In this document: one piece after another, positions 17,454 through 23,211 of the stretch
How the letters are laid out: each line of letters opens with the position of its first letter
How positions within the stretch are numbered: position 1 is the first letter of the stretch
DNA from: Neorhizobium galegae bv. officinalis
GTDB taxonomy: Bacteria; Pseudomonadota; Alphaproteobacteria; Rhizobiales; Rhizobiaceae
Direction: 5' to 3'
DNA length: 38,970 nt
Assembly (NCBI GenBank): GCA_000985875.1
Contig: CCRI01000030.1
Location: 1 to 38,970 of the forward strand
Made by a program: the position numbers and the translations under genes
Notes under the pieces: generated by a model
Seen by the model: only the letters and a program-made list of their open reading frames with translations
The model's database searches: none
Told to the model about the DNA's origin: nothing

Positions 17454-17861
17454 TCAAGCGTCGTCCGCCTCGCTGATGTTCTCCCTGTTTGAAGGCAGTA
17501 GTTCGCCCATGGGAATTTCGCCTAGATAGTTGATTTCGGTCGGCGTCAAGGTGTGGGGGATGATGCACAGCACGGGTTCGGCCCATGCCAGTTCTTCGTC
17601 CAGCCTTGGTTCGCCTGTCACCGACAGAAGGTCCCAGCGGCCGGCGCGTCGGCCGACTTTAACAAACCGTAGAAGTATCCTGCCGGCCATCGTCTTCACC
17701 ACGCAAAGCTGATCGTCGAGTTCTTCGGCCGGCTTCTGGAACTTGTCGCTGATGACGACAACCCATCCGTCGCGGATCGCGCCCATCGTGTATCCTCTGA
17801 CGACGAGGCCGCATACTTTCTCACTGCTGAATGGGGGCGGTATCTTCATTAGGGCGGTCAT
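17454..17861 (-). CDS. S24/LexA-like domain protein without DNA-binding domain, catalytic residues replaced
   Basis: A 135-residue protein resembling the C-terminal dimer/protease domain of LexA, CI and UmuD. 'VRGYTMGAIRDGWVVVIS' lines up with the usual 'GDSM.P.I.DGD.VLV', but the nucleophile Ser is Thr25. The Lys strand reads 'RILLRFVKVG', with Arg65 where the Lys base is expected. There is no helix-turn-helix. AGGA precedes the ATG. The promoter carries a LexA box, so it should be made in the SOS response. An antirepressor that pairs with the phage repressor is possible; this is inference. Confidence 0.68.
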   Translation of the reverse strand: MTALMKIPPPFSSEKVCGLVVRGYTMGAIRDGWVVVISDKFQKPAEELDDQLCVVKTMAGRILLRFVKVGRRAGRWDLLSVTGEPRLDEELAWAEPVLCIIPHTLTPTEINYLGEIPMGELLPSNRENISEADDA

Positions 17862-17885
17862 GGAGCATCCTACGCGATAAATGAT

Positions 17886-17900
17886 GTTCCTATTATGTTC
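17886..17900 (-). promoter_or_regulatory. LexA (SOS) box over a sigma-70 promoter
   Basis: The plus strand reads GTTC-CTATTAT-GTTC, a perfect GTTC-N7-GTTC, the LexA site of alphaproteobacteria (GAAC-N7-GAAC on the gene's strand). It covers the likely -10 (CATAAT or ATAATA) of a promoter whose -35 is TTGACT about 16-17 bases upstream (near 17914-17919). The gene start at 17861 is 25 bases downstream. LexA bound here would block transcription of the S24-like and zinc-ribbon genes. Confidence 0.75.
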
Positions 17901-17929
17901 TCGTCCTAGCGGGAGTCAATAAGCACGTG

Positions 17930-17964
17930 AAAAGGGCCGCTCGATCTCCGGGCGGCCCTTTTTT
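17930..17964. terminator. Two-way intrinsic terminator
   Basis: AAAAGGGCCGC and GCGGCCCTTTT form an 11-bp stem around an 11-base loop, with T-runs on both strands. It ends the minus-strand parA operon (last gene stops at 17980) and insulates it from the SOS-box promoter next door. Confidence 0.88.
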
Positions 17965-17979
17965 CGTCTTGTATTGGCG

Positions 17980-18264
17980 TCAGAGTTTGCTTGATTTGTA
18001 GAACTCCCATGCCTCTTCGATGATAACCCCCTGCACTACCCCGCGCCTGGTTGCCTCGTTGGCGATCTCTTCCGACACGTGCGGCAGCACCTTCGCGTGA
18101 ACCTGCCCTGTCCGATCGCTCTTCTTTCTGCCTGGTCGCCCGCGTGGGGCGCGATCGACGAAGCCGTGTGCCTCGCCGGCCGCGTCCGCCTTGGCAATGG
18201 CCTGTTCCGAAGCGGGTTTTGGTTGCCGCCGAAGTGACGACAGATCGACTTTGAAGTCAGTCAT
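17980..18264 (-). CDS. Small partition partner protein (ParG/RHH-like centromere binder)
   Basis: A 94-residue basic protein overlapping the parA stop by 4 bases. The first 50 residues look flexible and include a Gly/Arg/Lys-rich patch (RGRPGRKKSDRT). The last 40 (QVHAKVLPHVSEEIANEATRRGVVQGVIIEEAWEFY) have the strand-helix-helix pattern of ribbon-helix-helix DNA binders. That layout, plus the gene order after ParA, is the usual one for type Ib plasmid partition systems. It probably binds the repeat array upstream of parA. Confidence 0.78.
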   Translation of the reverse strand: MTDFKVDLSSLRRQPKPASEQAIAKADAAGEAHGFVDRAPRGRPGRKKSDRTGQVHAKVLPHVSEEIANEATRRGVVQGVIIEEAWEFYKSSKL

Positions 18265-18926
18265 TGCAGTGCCTCCGTGAGACGCTTGTAAACCGCCATC
18301 GCGAACGCCTCGGCATTCTCGATCGCTGCGGCCTGGTTGCCTTGCTTGTTTTCCATCGTGTGCAGGTCGCCGCCGTATTCAAACAAGGCCGAGAAGGCGG
18401 CGCGCTCCATAAGCGGCGGCGCTATGATTTCGATGCCCCCTTCCCTCAAGGACGCCTCGATGCCTGTTTGCTGCTTGGAACGGATTGCGCGGGTCATCGT
18501 GAAAACCACCGCATGCGCGATCTTGCGGTCAATGGCTTCCTCTTCCTCGGCGATAAGCTGGAGCGACTGCGCGCCGATTGTCGCGTCAAGGATGGTGGCG
18601 CGCATGGGGATCAAGACAAGGTCGGCTTGCGAAATGGCGCGCGAGACCATGCGCGAGGCCACGCCTTCCAGATCGACGATGACAACTCCGCCATCGGCGT
18701 CATATTGCTTGATGGTCTTGACGATGCTGGATTCGGTGACGTCGCTTAGTGCCCGGATGCCGGCGGGAAGCCTGCCCTTGCCGGCCCAAATGCTCAAGGA
18801 ATGGTTAGGGTCGCAGTCAAGCATGGTGACGGGAACGCCTTTATGGGCGAGTTCCGTTCCTAGCACGATGGCAGTTGTGGACTTTCCGGCTCCGCCTTTC
18901 GACGACGCTATGACGACAACGGGCAT
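18261..18926 (-). CDS. parA: ParA-family partition ATPase
   Basis: A 221-residue ATPase that positions plasmid copies before cell division. It has the deviant Walker A motif SKGGAGKSTT at residues 9-18, the A' motif LDCDPNHS at 37-43 (Asp39) and Walker B VVIVDLEG with Asp85. There is no N-terminal HTH, so it is the short (type Ib) kind. The ribosome site is GGAGG. It leads a two-gene operon with the RHH-like protein and lies just downstream of an 11-copy repeat array. Short ParAs are typical of plasmids and phage-plasmids and not of integrated phages. Confidence 0.93.
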   Translation of the reverse strand: MPVVVIASSKGGAGKSTTAIVLGTELAHKGVPVTMLDCDPNHSLSIWAGKGRLPAGIRALSDVTESSIVKTIKQYDADGGVVIVDLEGVASRMVSRAISQADLVLIPMRATILDATIGAQSLQLIAEEEEAIDRKIAHAVVFTMTRAIRSKQQTGIEASLREGGIEIIAPPLMERAAFSALFEYGGDLHTMENKQGNQAAAIENAEAFAMAVYKRLTEALQ

Positions 18927-18950
18927 GGGTTGGCCTCCGGTTGATAAAGC

Positions 18951-19129
18951 AATCTGGTTTTCGCTTTTATCTGGTATTCGTTACAATCGGATTAATCAAC
19001 ATACCGGGTTCAAATAATTACCCGATTTATGCATTTATCCGGTTTACGATTTAACCGGGTTAAACCGATAATCGGGTATTCATTCTAATCGGATTTGGAG
19101 GCTAACCGGATAAAGCGAAAAACCGGATA
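18951..19129. repeat. Array of about 11 CCGG/TCGG-centred repeats, candidate centromere (parS) and operator
   Basis: In 179 AT-rich bases, the short element WAWCCGGWTWA recurs on both strands: 18951-18959, 18968-18978, 18984-18995, 19001-19010, 19016-19029, 19034-19046, 19051-19063 (TTAACCGGGTTAA, near-perfect palindrome), 19062-19071, 19070-19080, 19086-19096, 19103-19113 and 19120-19129. The outer arms (about 18951-18976 and 19103-19129) are also an imperfect inverted repeat with CGCTTTTATC/GATAAAGCG at the core. Upstream of parA, this is the expected place for parS. It should also control the parA promoter. Confidence 0.78.
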
Positions 19130-19144
19130 CATGGAAATACTCGG

Positions 19145-19396
19145 TCACTTACCCTTAGCCGCTGGAGATGGTGCCTCGATCGGGGCTGGGCCAACGATAT
19201 CGAAATCATCTGTCTGCCCATTGAACCAAAACCGGCCGTCATGCATCCAGTTGCAGGGCTGGCCGTCAGCAAAAACGCCTTTCACCGGCTTAGTAGAGAT
19301 ATGGCAGTCGGGATTGACTTCGGTAATCGTCGCCACTCGGCCGCCACGGGTTAGAACGCCAGCTCCAATCGATATCCATTTCGCAACAGAGGTCAT
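19145..19396 (-). CDS. Hypothetical small protein
   Basis: An 83-residue protein starting at ATG 19396 (MTSVAKWISIGAG..), chosen for its GGAGA site; an in-frame ATG at 19435 overlaps the antitoxin gene. The pattern 'VLTRGGRVATITEVN...CNWMHDGRFWFNGQTDDFDIVGP' is like a widespread group of small phage proteins of unknown role. It may share the transcript of the toxin-antitoxin genes just upstream. No function can be assigned. Confidence 0.65.
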   Translation of the reverse strand: MTSVAKWISIGAGVLTRGGRVATITEVNPDCHISTKPVKGVFADGQPCNWMHDGRFWFNGQTDDFDIVGPAPIEAPSPAAKGK

Positions 19397-19419
19397 TCTT
19401 TCGTCTCCAATCCCAAAAT

Positions 19420-19803
19420 CTAGTTTTTCAGCCATTCGGCGGGAACGTCCAGCGCCGAAGCCAGGTTTTCGGCGACGGCGTCAGTGAGATTTCTGCGGCC
19501 GCTTTCCAGATCTGATAGGAAGCCCTGGGCGAGGCTGGCGAGTGCCGCCAACCGTTGTTGGCTCATTCCGCGAAATTTCCGGATTGCCTTTAGTCGATTA
19601 TCTCCTGCCAGTAGCGCCGCCGACACCTCGGCGGGCAGGGGGTTGGAGTTTTCCAAGTCCGCCTTCCGGGCGTCGTAAATGGCGACGTCCTCGTCATCTT
19701 CGTTCGCCTCGCTTAGGGCGGCCATCATGGCTTCATAGTCGGACTTCGGTAGGACAACCATTTCGTCGCCGTTGGGCGAGGTGATAAACTGAATTCTATG
19801 CAT
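19420..19803 (-). CDS. Antitoxin with helix-turn-helix (HigA/XRE type)
   Basis: A 127-residue antitoxin. The N-terminal 70 residues are acidic with a helical 'VVLPKSDYEAMMAALSEANEDDEDVAIYDARKAD' section that should wrap the toxin. Residues about 72-125 form a Cro/CI-type HTH (IRKFRGMSQQRLAALASLAQGFLSDLESGRRNLT). It follows the toxin gene by 13 bases, so the order is toxin then antitoxin, as in HigBA. It would repress its own operon by binding the repeat operators upstream of the toxin gene. Confidence 0.88.
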   Translation of the reverse strand: MHRIQFITSPNGDEMVVLPKSDYEAMMAALSEANEDDEDVAIYDARKADLENSNPLPAEVSAALLAGDNRLKAIRKFRGMSQQRLAALASLAQGFLSDLESGRRNLTDAVAENLASALDVPAEWLKN

Positions 19804-19816
19804 TGTTCCGCCTTCC

Positions 19817-20068
19817 TTAATTGCGACTGTAAGTCGTTGTCTCGCGCTTGCCGATATAGATCGCTAGGATTGTCGTGCTGTCCTCGTCGAAGATGACCCG
19901 ATATCGGCCGACCCGGAGCCGATAGCCTTCCCGGCCTTTGAGCATCTTTACGTCTCCATGACCGTTTACCGCGTAGTCAATGAGCGCCTGCGAAACCTGC
20001 TTGCGCGCGTCGGCGTTCAGCTTGTCGAGGTCCTTGGCGGCGGCGATGGAAAGAACAATCGTTTTCAT
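19817..20068 (-). CDS. RelE/ParE-family toxin
   Basis: An 83-residue basic toxin: helical N-terminus (AAKDLDKLNADARKQVSQALIDYAVNG), then 'KMLKGREGYRLRVGRYRVIFDED' and 'ILAIYIGKRETTTYSR', the RelE fold pattern with its Arg-rich strands. RelE members usually cut mRNA on the ribosome, ParE members block gyrase; the short basic end favours RelE. The pair would keep the extrachromosomal prophage in the cell by killing cells that lose it. Confidence 0.9.
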   Translation of the reverse strand: MKTIVLSIAAAKDLDKLNADARKQVSQALIDYAVNGHGDVKMLKGREGYRLRVGRYRVIFDEDSTTILAIYIGKRETTTYSRN

Positions 20069-20075
20069 GCGATAT

Positions 20076-20139
20076 TTATCGCAGAATTATCGCGGCTTGG
20101 CAAGAGCATTATCGCACAATTATCGCAAAAGATATCGCG
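20076..20139. repeat. Five phased TTATCGCA repeats, operator of the toxin-antitoxin operon
   Basis: TTATCGC occurs at 20076, 20087, 20109, 20120 and (TATCGCG) 20133. The spacing is 11, 22, 11 and about 12 bases, i.e. one helical turn or a multiple, so all copies face the same side. The array is just upstream of the toxin start (20068) and overlaps its likely promoter (-35 TTGCCA, -10 GATAAA on the minus strand). It fits cooperative repression by the antitoxin; a Rep-binding iteron set is the alternative. Confidence 0.65.
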
Positions 20140-20140
20140 G

Positions 20141-20322
20141 CGCTTTGGAGAGCGTCCGAAACCGTACGTCTATGAACATCACAAGCTCACAAGTCCGGAA
20201 GTTACCCGGCTCGCATTTCGGACATGTCCGCAGTACCGACCCTATGTTTTGAACGTACCTGCCTCACAATAAAATGCTCTTCAAACTAGGTTTCGTTAAT
20301 GGCACTCTCCTAATCCCTAGCG
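20141..20322. other. Intergenic region upstream of the resolvase operon, with a perfect 12-bp palindrome
   Basis: No gene is seen here. CGGACATGTCCG (20219-20230) is a perfect palindrome, and a half-like GTCCGGAA lies at 20193-20200. The gap lies between the divergent toxin (minus) and resolvase (plus) operons. A recombination (res) site or an operator for the resolvase are both possible; neither is shown. Confidence 0.4.
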
Positions 20323-20343
20323 ATGGAGGTCTCTGTGGGTGGA

Positions 20344-20640
20344 ATGAAGGAAATGATGATCGAGCATCAAGAGGACGTAGCGCTTGCGTCCGACTACCTT
20401 GTGAACAAGGGGGTGCTGCAAAAATGCGAATACCACGGCGAAATCTTCGGCGGTGGCGCATGGAAACTGGAAGGGGAGTTCTGGCGGACCGCCATGGCCG
20501 ATCGGAACAGAGGCGACACAGGCCCGGTTCCATGGGCCACTAAAATAGAGGCGCGCGAGTACACCGATCTCCTAAAGGAAGCATATGAGGAACATTGCGG
20601 CGACGAATGCTCATACTGCGCGAAACTGATGGCTGATTGA
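20344..20640 (+). CDS. Hypothetical protein upstream of the resolvase
   Basis: A protein of about 98 residues. Three in-frame starts (20323, 20344, 20353) are possible; 20344 follows a GGAGG by a rather long gap. It has 'VALASDYLVNKGVLQKCEYHGEIF', 'WRTAMADRNRGDTGPVPWATKIEAREYTDLLKEAYEEHCGDECSYCAKL', a pattern I have seen in alphaproteobacterial phage and prophage genes of unknown role. The C-terminal Cys pair (CGDECSYC) could bind metal. It overlaps the resolvase TTG start by 4 bases. Confidence 0.65.
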   Translation: MKEMMIEHQEDVALASDYLVNKGVLQKCEYHGEIFGGGAWKLEGEFWRTAMADRNRGDTGPVPWATKIEAREYTDLLKEAYEEHCGDECSYCAKLMAD

Positions 20641-21245
20641 CGTTGGCCCGCACCTTTGCCTATGCCCGCGTCTCGACGATAGGGCAGACGGTTGAAAACC
20701 AGATCGAGGAAATTAAGACGGCTGGTTTTGCGATCGAGCCGCACCGCATCTTGAGCGAGACGGTTTCCGGCAGTGTTCCGGCGGGACAGCGGCCGGCCTT
20801 CATGCGGCTGCTCGATCGGCTAGAGCGCGGCGACGTCCTGGTTGTTACGAAGCTCGATCGCCTGGGGCGCGATGCCATAGATGTCAGCTCGACAGTTCAA
20901 CGCCTGGCTGAAGCCGGGGTGAGGGTGCATTGCCTCGCGCTTGGCGGCCTCGACCTGACCAGCGCGGCCGGCGCGATGACAATGCATGTCCTGAACGCGG
21001 TAGCGCAATTCGAGCGCGATTTGCTGATCGAGCGGACGCAAGCCGGGTTGGCGCGGGCGCGGTCGCAGGGCAAAAGCTTCGGCCGGCCGGCGAGCCTGAC
21101 CGAACGGCAGAAGCAGTCGGCGCGGGCCGATCTGGCGACCGGCGGGACCGTTTCGGCCGTCGCCCGGAAATACGGGACAAGCCGACAGACCATCATGCGG
21201 CTTCGGGAAACCGAAAAAGAGACCGAACGGCCGGCGCTTGGGTAG
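20637..21245 (+). CDS. Serine recombinase, resolvase/invertase family
   Basis: A 202-residue recombinase starting at TTG 20637. The catalytic domain has Ser13 in YARVST, and 'VTKLDRLGRDAIDV' with Arg75/Arg78, plus 'FERDLLIERTQAGLARARSQGK'. The C-terminal HTH is 'TVSAVARKYGTSRQTIMRLR'. The length is that of Tn3 resolvases and DNA invertases, not of large serine integrases. Next to par, toxin-antitoxin and Rep-like genes it most likely resolves multimers. An invertase function for tail fibres cannot be ruled out, though no inverted target repeats were seen. Confidence 0.92.
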   Translation: MTLARTFAYARVSTIGQTVENQIEEIKTAGFAIEPHRILSETVSGSVPAGQRPAFMRLLDRLERGDVLVVTKLDRLGRDAIDVSSTVQRLAEAGVRVHCLALGGLDLTSAAGAMTMHVLNAVAQFERDLLIERTQAGLARARSQGKSFGRPASLTERQKQSARADLATGGTVSAVARKYGTSRQTIMRLRETEKETERPALG

Positions 21246-21341
21246 CTGATCTGGCACCGATTTTGCTCCTAGCTTCCCTCGGAAGCCCTTTCTTGGGTTC
21301 CGCAGGCTGGGTTTTCGAGGTTCCTGCCGTGAGGTTGCCGC

Positions 21342-21366
21342 CCGAACCGCACTTAACGCGGTTCGG
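21342..21366. repeat. Perfect 9-bp inverted repeat between resolvase and rep-like gene
   Basis: CCGAACCGC and GCGGTTCGG surround 7 bases (ACTTAAC). The genes on both sides converge here. There is no long T-run, so it is a weak terminator at best; it could also be a protein or origin site. Confidence 0.5.
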
Positions 21367-21411
21367 AACCGCCGCAGGGACGCGGTAGCGGCCCGAACAG
21401 GCGGCGTCCGC

Positions 21412-22236
21412 CTATTCTTCCTTCTTACTTAGAAATTCAGGTCCGGATTCAGTCTGTTTGGCGGACTCACGCTTAAACCGGATCTTTTCGAGGATGCTTG
21501 CGGATCGACGGGTTGGGGCGACGGCCGCAAAGCTGAAGAGATGGGCTTGCGCCGGCAGCTCGGCGGGCTTGCCTTCGGCCGCTGCCTGCTTGCGGCGCTC
21601 CAGATACCCCGCCCAACGTTCGGCCTGCTCTGTGTCCTCCACGCTTTCCCTGACGCGTTCGGCCGGCGTCAAGCTCGCCTTGTGTTCGGCAATCGCTTCC
21701 TGCCGTTCCTGAAGGACCTGCGCGGCGTCTTCAGGCGGGGGCGAGCCTACGCCATACTTGCCGAGGAACGCCTTGGCGCGGGCCGGGAGGGCGAGCCGGT
21801 AGGCATTGCTTGTCTGCTGGACCTGGGGGCCAGCTCCGCCATTGTTCGTCGGGATATATCGCCGCAGCCAGTCAACAAAGCCATGGTCGCGAAGCGCCTT
21901 CAGGGCGCGAACAACGGCGTCCCTCGATCTCCGCAACTTCTCCATCAGCGTGTCGATCGAGGGTTCCAGCCGGCCGGTGCGATATTCGACGACGTTGGCG
22001 AGATATTCCAGCACTTCAAGCGCCACGTTGCCGAGCGGGCCGTTGCGCGCGCCTGGTGCTTTCATGCCGATTTCATAGCGCCTCGCGGCAAGCACGATCT
22101 GCCGCACTGTCTGGCGATCGGTGCGTTGCCAGAATACCGCCTCACACTTGCCGGCATGTCTGGAATTCCTGCGCACGGGCGCATGGGTTCGCTTTCCGGC
22201 CGCCTTAGCGATAGTCGCGCCGATCTGCTGTAGCAT
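21412..22236 (-). CDS. RepA-like winged-helix replication protein (putative)
   Basis: A 274-residue protein. The core (about 60-130) reads 'ARNGPLGNVALEVLEYLANVVEYRTGRLEPSIDTLMEKLRRSRDAVVRALKALRDHGFVDWLRR', a winged helix like the 'replication protein A' group of alphaproteobacterial small plasmids. The N-terminus (1-60) and the C-terminal 120 residues are basic and helical. AAAGGA precedes the ATG. Together with par, toxin-antitoxin and resolvase genes, a role in plasmid-type initiation is the best guess. It could instead be a regulator or the phage replication protein. Confidence 0.62.
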   Translation of the reverse strand: MLQQIGATIAKAAGKRTHAPVRRNSRHAGKCEAVFWQRTDRQTVRQIVLAARRYEIGMKAPGARNGPLGNVALEVLEYLANVVEYRTGRLEPSIDTLMEKLRRSRDAVVRALKALRDHGFVDWLRRYIPTNNGGAGPQVQQTSNAYRLALPARAKAFLGKYGVGSPPPEDAAQVLQERQEAIAEHKASLTPAERVRESVEDTEQAERWAGYLERRKQAAAEGKPAELPAQAHLFSFAAVAPTRRSASILEKIRFKRESAKQTESGPEFLSKKEE

Positions 22237-22331
22237 TGTCCTTTGTCCTCTTTCCGGAGGGCGCGGACGGCAGGCAAAAAATCAGCGCTCCCGCTAAGAT
22301 GGATCTCTTGCAGGTTCGTTAATTCTGAACT

Positions 22332-22361
22332 ATCTTGAGACTGTCTTACGGTTCTCAAGAT
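22332..22361. repeat. Inverted repeat upstream of the rep-like gene
   Basis: ATCTTGAGA (22332-22340) and TCTCAAGAT (22353-22361) are a perfect 9-bp inverted pair 12 bases apart. It lies about 95 bases upstream of the rep-like start, in the only AT-richer gap around that gene, so it is a candidate operator or part of an origin. Confidence 0.55.
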
Positions 22362-22381
22362 CGTTATTGCACTGCTATCCC

Positions 22382-22416
22382 AAAAAACCCCTGCCTCGCC
22401 AAAGGCGGGGTTTTTT
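22382..22416. terminator. Two-way intrinsic terminator at the end of the early-left operon
   Basis: AAAAAACCCC pairs with GGGGTTTTTT around an inner GCC/GGC stem, giving T-runs on both strands. It lies 4 bases after the stop of the last early-left gene (22420, minus strand) and separates that operon from the rep-like gene's promoter region. Confidence 0.9.
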
Positions 22417-22419
22417 ACG

Positions 22420-22629
22420 TTAAGCCCTTATTTGCTCGATATAAAACCTGATGGCCTCTTCCATGATCGGGGCGCGGGACGAAGCCCCACGTTCCTGTTT
22501 CAGTCGGTCAATCTCCGCGACGATCTCGCTGGGCATGGCAATGCTCACATTCACGAGGCCGGCGGCTGCCTGCCTTGCTCGGAGAGCCGCAACACTTTCA
22601 CGGGTTCGGGTACGCAAATCTTTGCTCAT
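22420..22629 (-). CDS. Ribbon-helix-helix (CopG-type) protein
   Basis: A 69-residue protein starting at ATG 22629 (MSKDLRTRTRE..); an in-frame ATG 12 codons earlier has no ribosome site. 'LVNVSIAMPSEIVAEIDRLKQERGASSRAPIMEEAIRFYIEQ' is the strand-helix-helix of CopG/Arc-like DNA binders. It may control early genes or plasmid copy number, being the gene closest to the rep-like gene. It is the last gene of the early-left operon and is followed by the terminator. Confidence 0.75.
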   Translation of the reverse strand: MSKDLRTRTRESVAALRARQAAAGLVNVSIAMPSEIVAEIDRLKQERGASSRAPIMEEAIRFYIEQIRA

Positions 22630-22726
22630 AATTACATGTAGCGGTGATTCCCGATGATTCTGCAAGTGGCGTCACTGGATTGGGGGCAGTGATGGCGTTT
22701 CGCCGCCGCAGAACCGGCAAGTGCGG

Positions 22727-23035
22727 TTAGATCGCGCGCCGCTTCCGCCCGTCGCGGACAACGGTCAAAACCGCATCGCGGAAGTGCGGATCGGCCGGGG
22801 AAGCCGTCACCTGAATTTCGGCAAGGGTAGGAATGCCGGTCGGCCGCCGATAGCTCCAATACCGCCCACGGGGCCAATGCTCGATGTTGAACGGGGTTTG
22901 CCACCGTTCGCGGTAGACCGGGCCTTCAACTTCGTATTGCGTCCAGAACAGCCAGCGGCGGCGCTGCCGGCCGGTGGCGACGATCGGGTTAAGCTTGGCC
23001 TTCTCCAGAAGATATTTGCGCAGGTCTTTGCTCAT
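22727..23035 (-). CDS. Hypothetical early-left protein
   Basis: A 102-residue protein, very rich in Arg, Trp and Tyr (RRRWLFWTQYEVEGPVYRERWQ; WPRGRYWSYRRP). Its first six residues (MSKDLR) repeat those of the downstream RHH gene. ATGA at 23032-23035 couples it to the gene before it. The C-terminus (ASPADPHFRDAVLTVVRDGRKRR) is basic. No family recognised; the high Trp/Arg content hints at nucleic-acid or host-protein binding. Confidence 0.7.
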   Translation of the reverse strand: MSKDLRKYLLEKAKLNPIVATGRQRRRWLFWTQYEVEGPVYRERWQTPFNIEHWPRGRYWSYRRPTGIPTLAEIQVTASPADPHFRDAVLTVVRDGRKRRAI

Positions 23036-23211
23036 CGGGTGTTTTCCTTTTTAGGGAGTTCGGGGGTAGGGGCACGGGAAGCTGACCAAGCGTGAAAGGC
23101 GGCAACGCTGCACCGCGAGCAGGGGCGCAGCTCGCCGGTCGCAGATGGCACTTTGCCGACGCCACCGCAGCACTGGCAGTTTGTCGTGGGGGTAGGGCGG
23201 ACAATCCTCAT
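23032..23211 (-). CDS. Small zinc-finger-like protein
   Basis: A 59-residue protein, start at ATG 23211 overlapping the stop of the upstream gene (4 bases). It has CQCCGG and CSRC motifs 18 residues apart (residues 13-17 and 31-34), which may bind zinc in the manner of DnaJ-type zinc fingers. It overlaps the next gene by 4 bases. Function unknown. Confidence 0.6.
   Translation of the reverse strand: MRIVRPTPTTNCQCCGGVGKVPSATGELRPCSRCSVAAFHAWSASRAPTPELPKKENTR

Noticed and set aside
21541..22233. Plus-strand open frame opposite the rep-like gene
   Set aside because: The minus-strand protein has a clear winged helix and a ribosome site. The plus-strand translation is a shadow with no motif.
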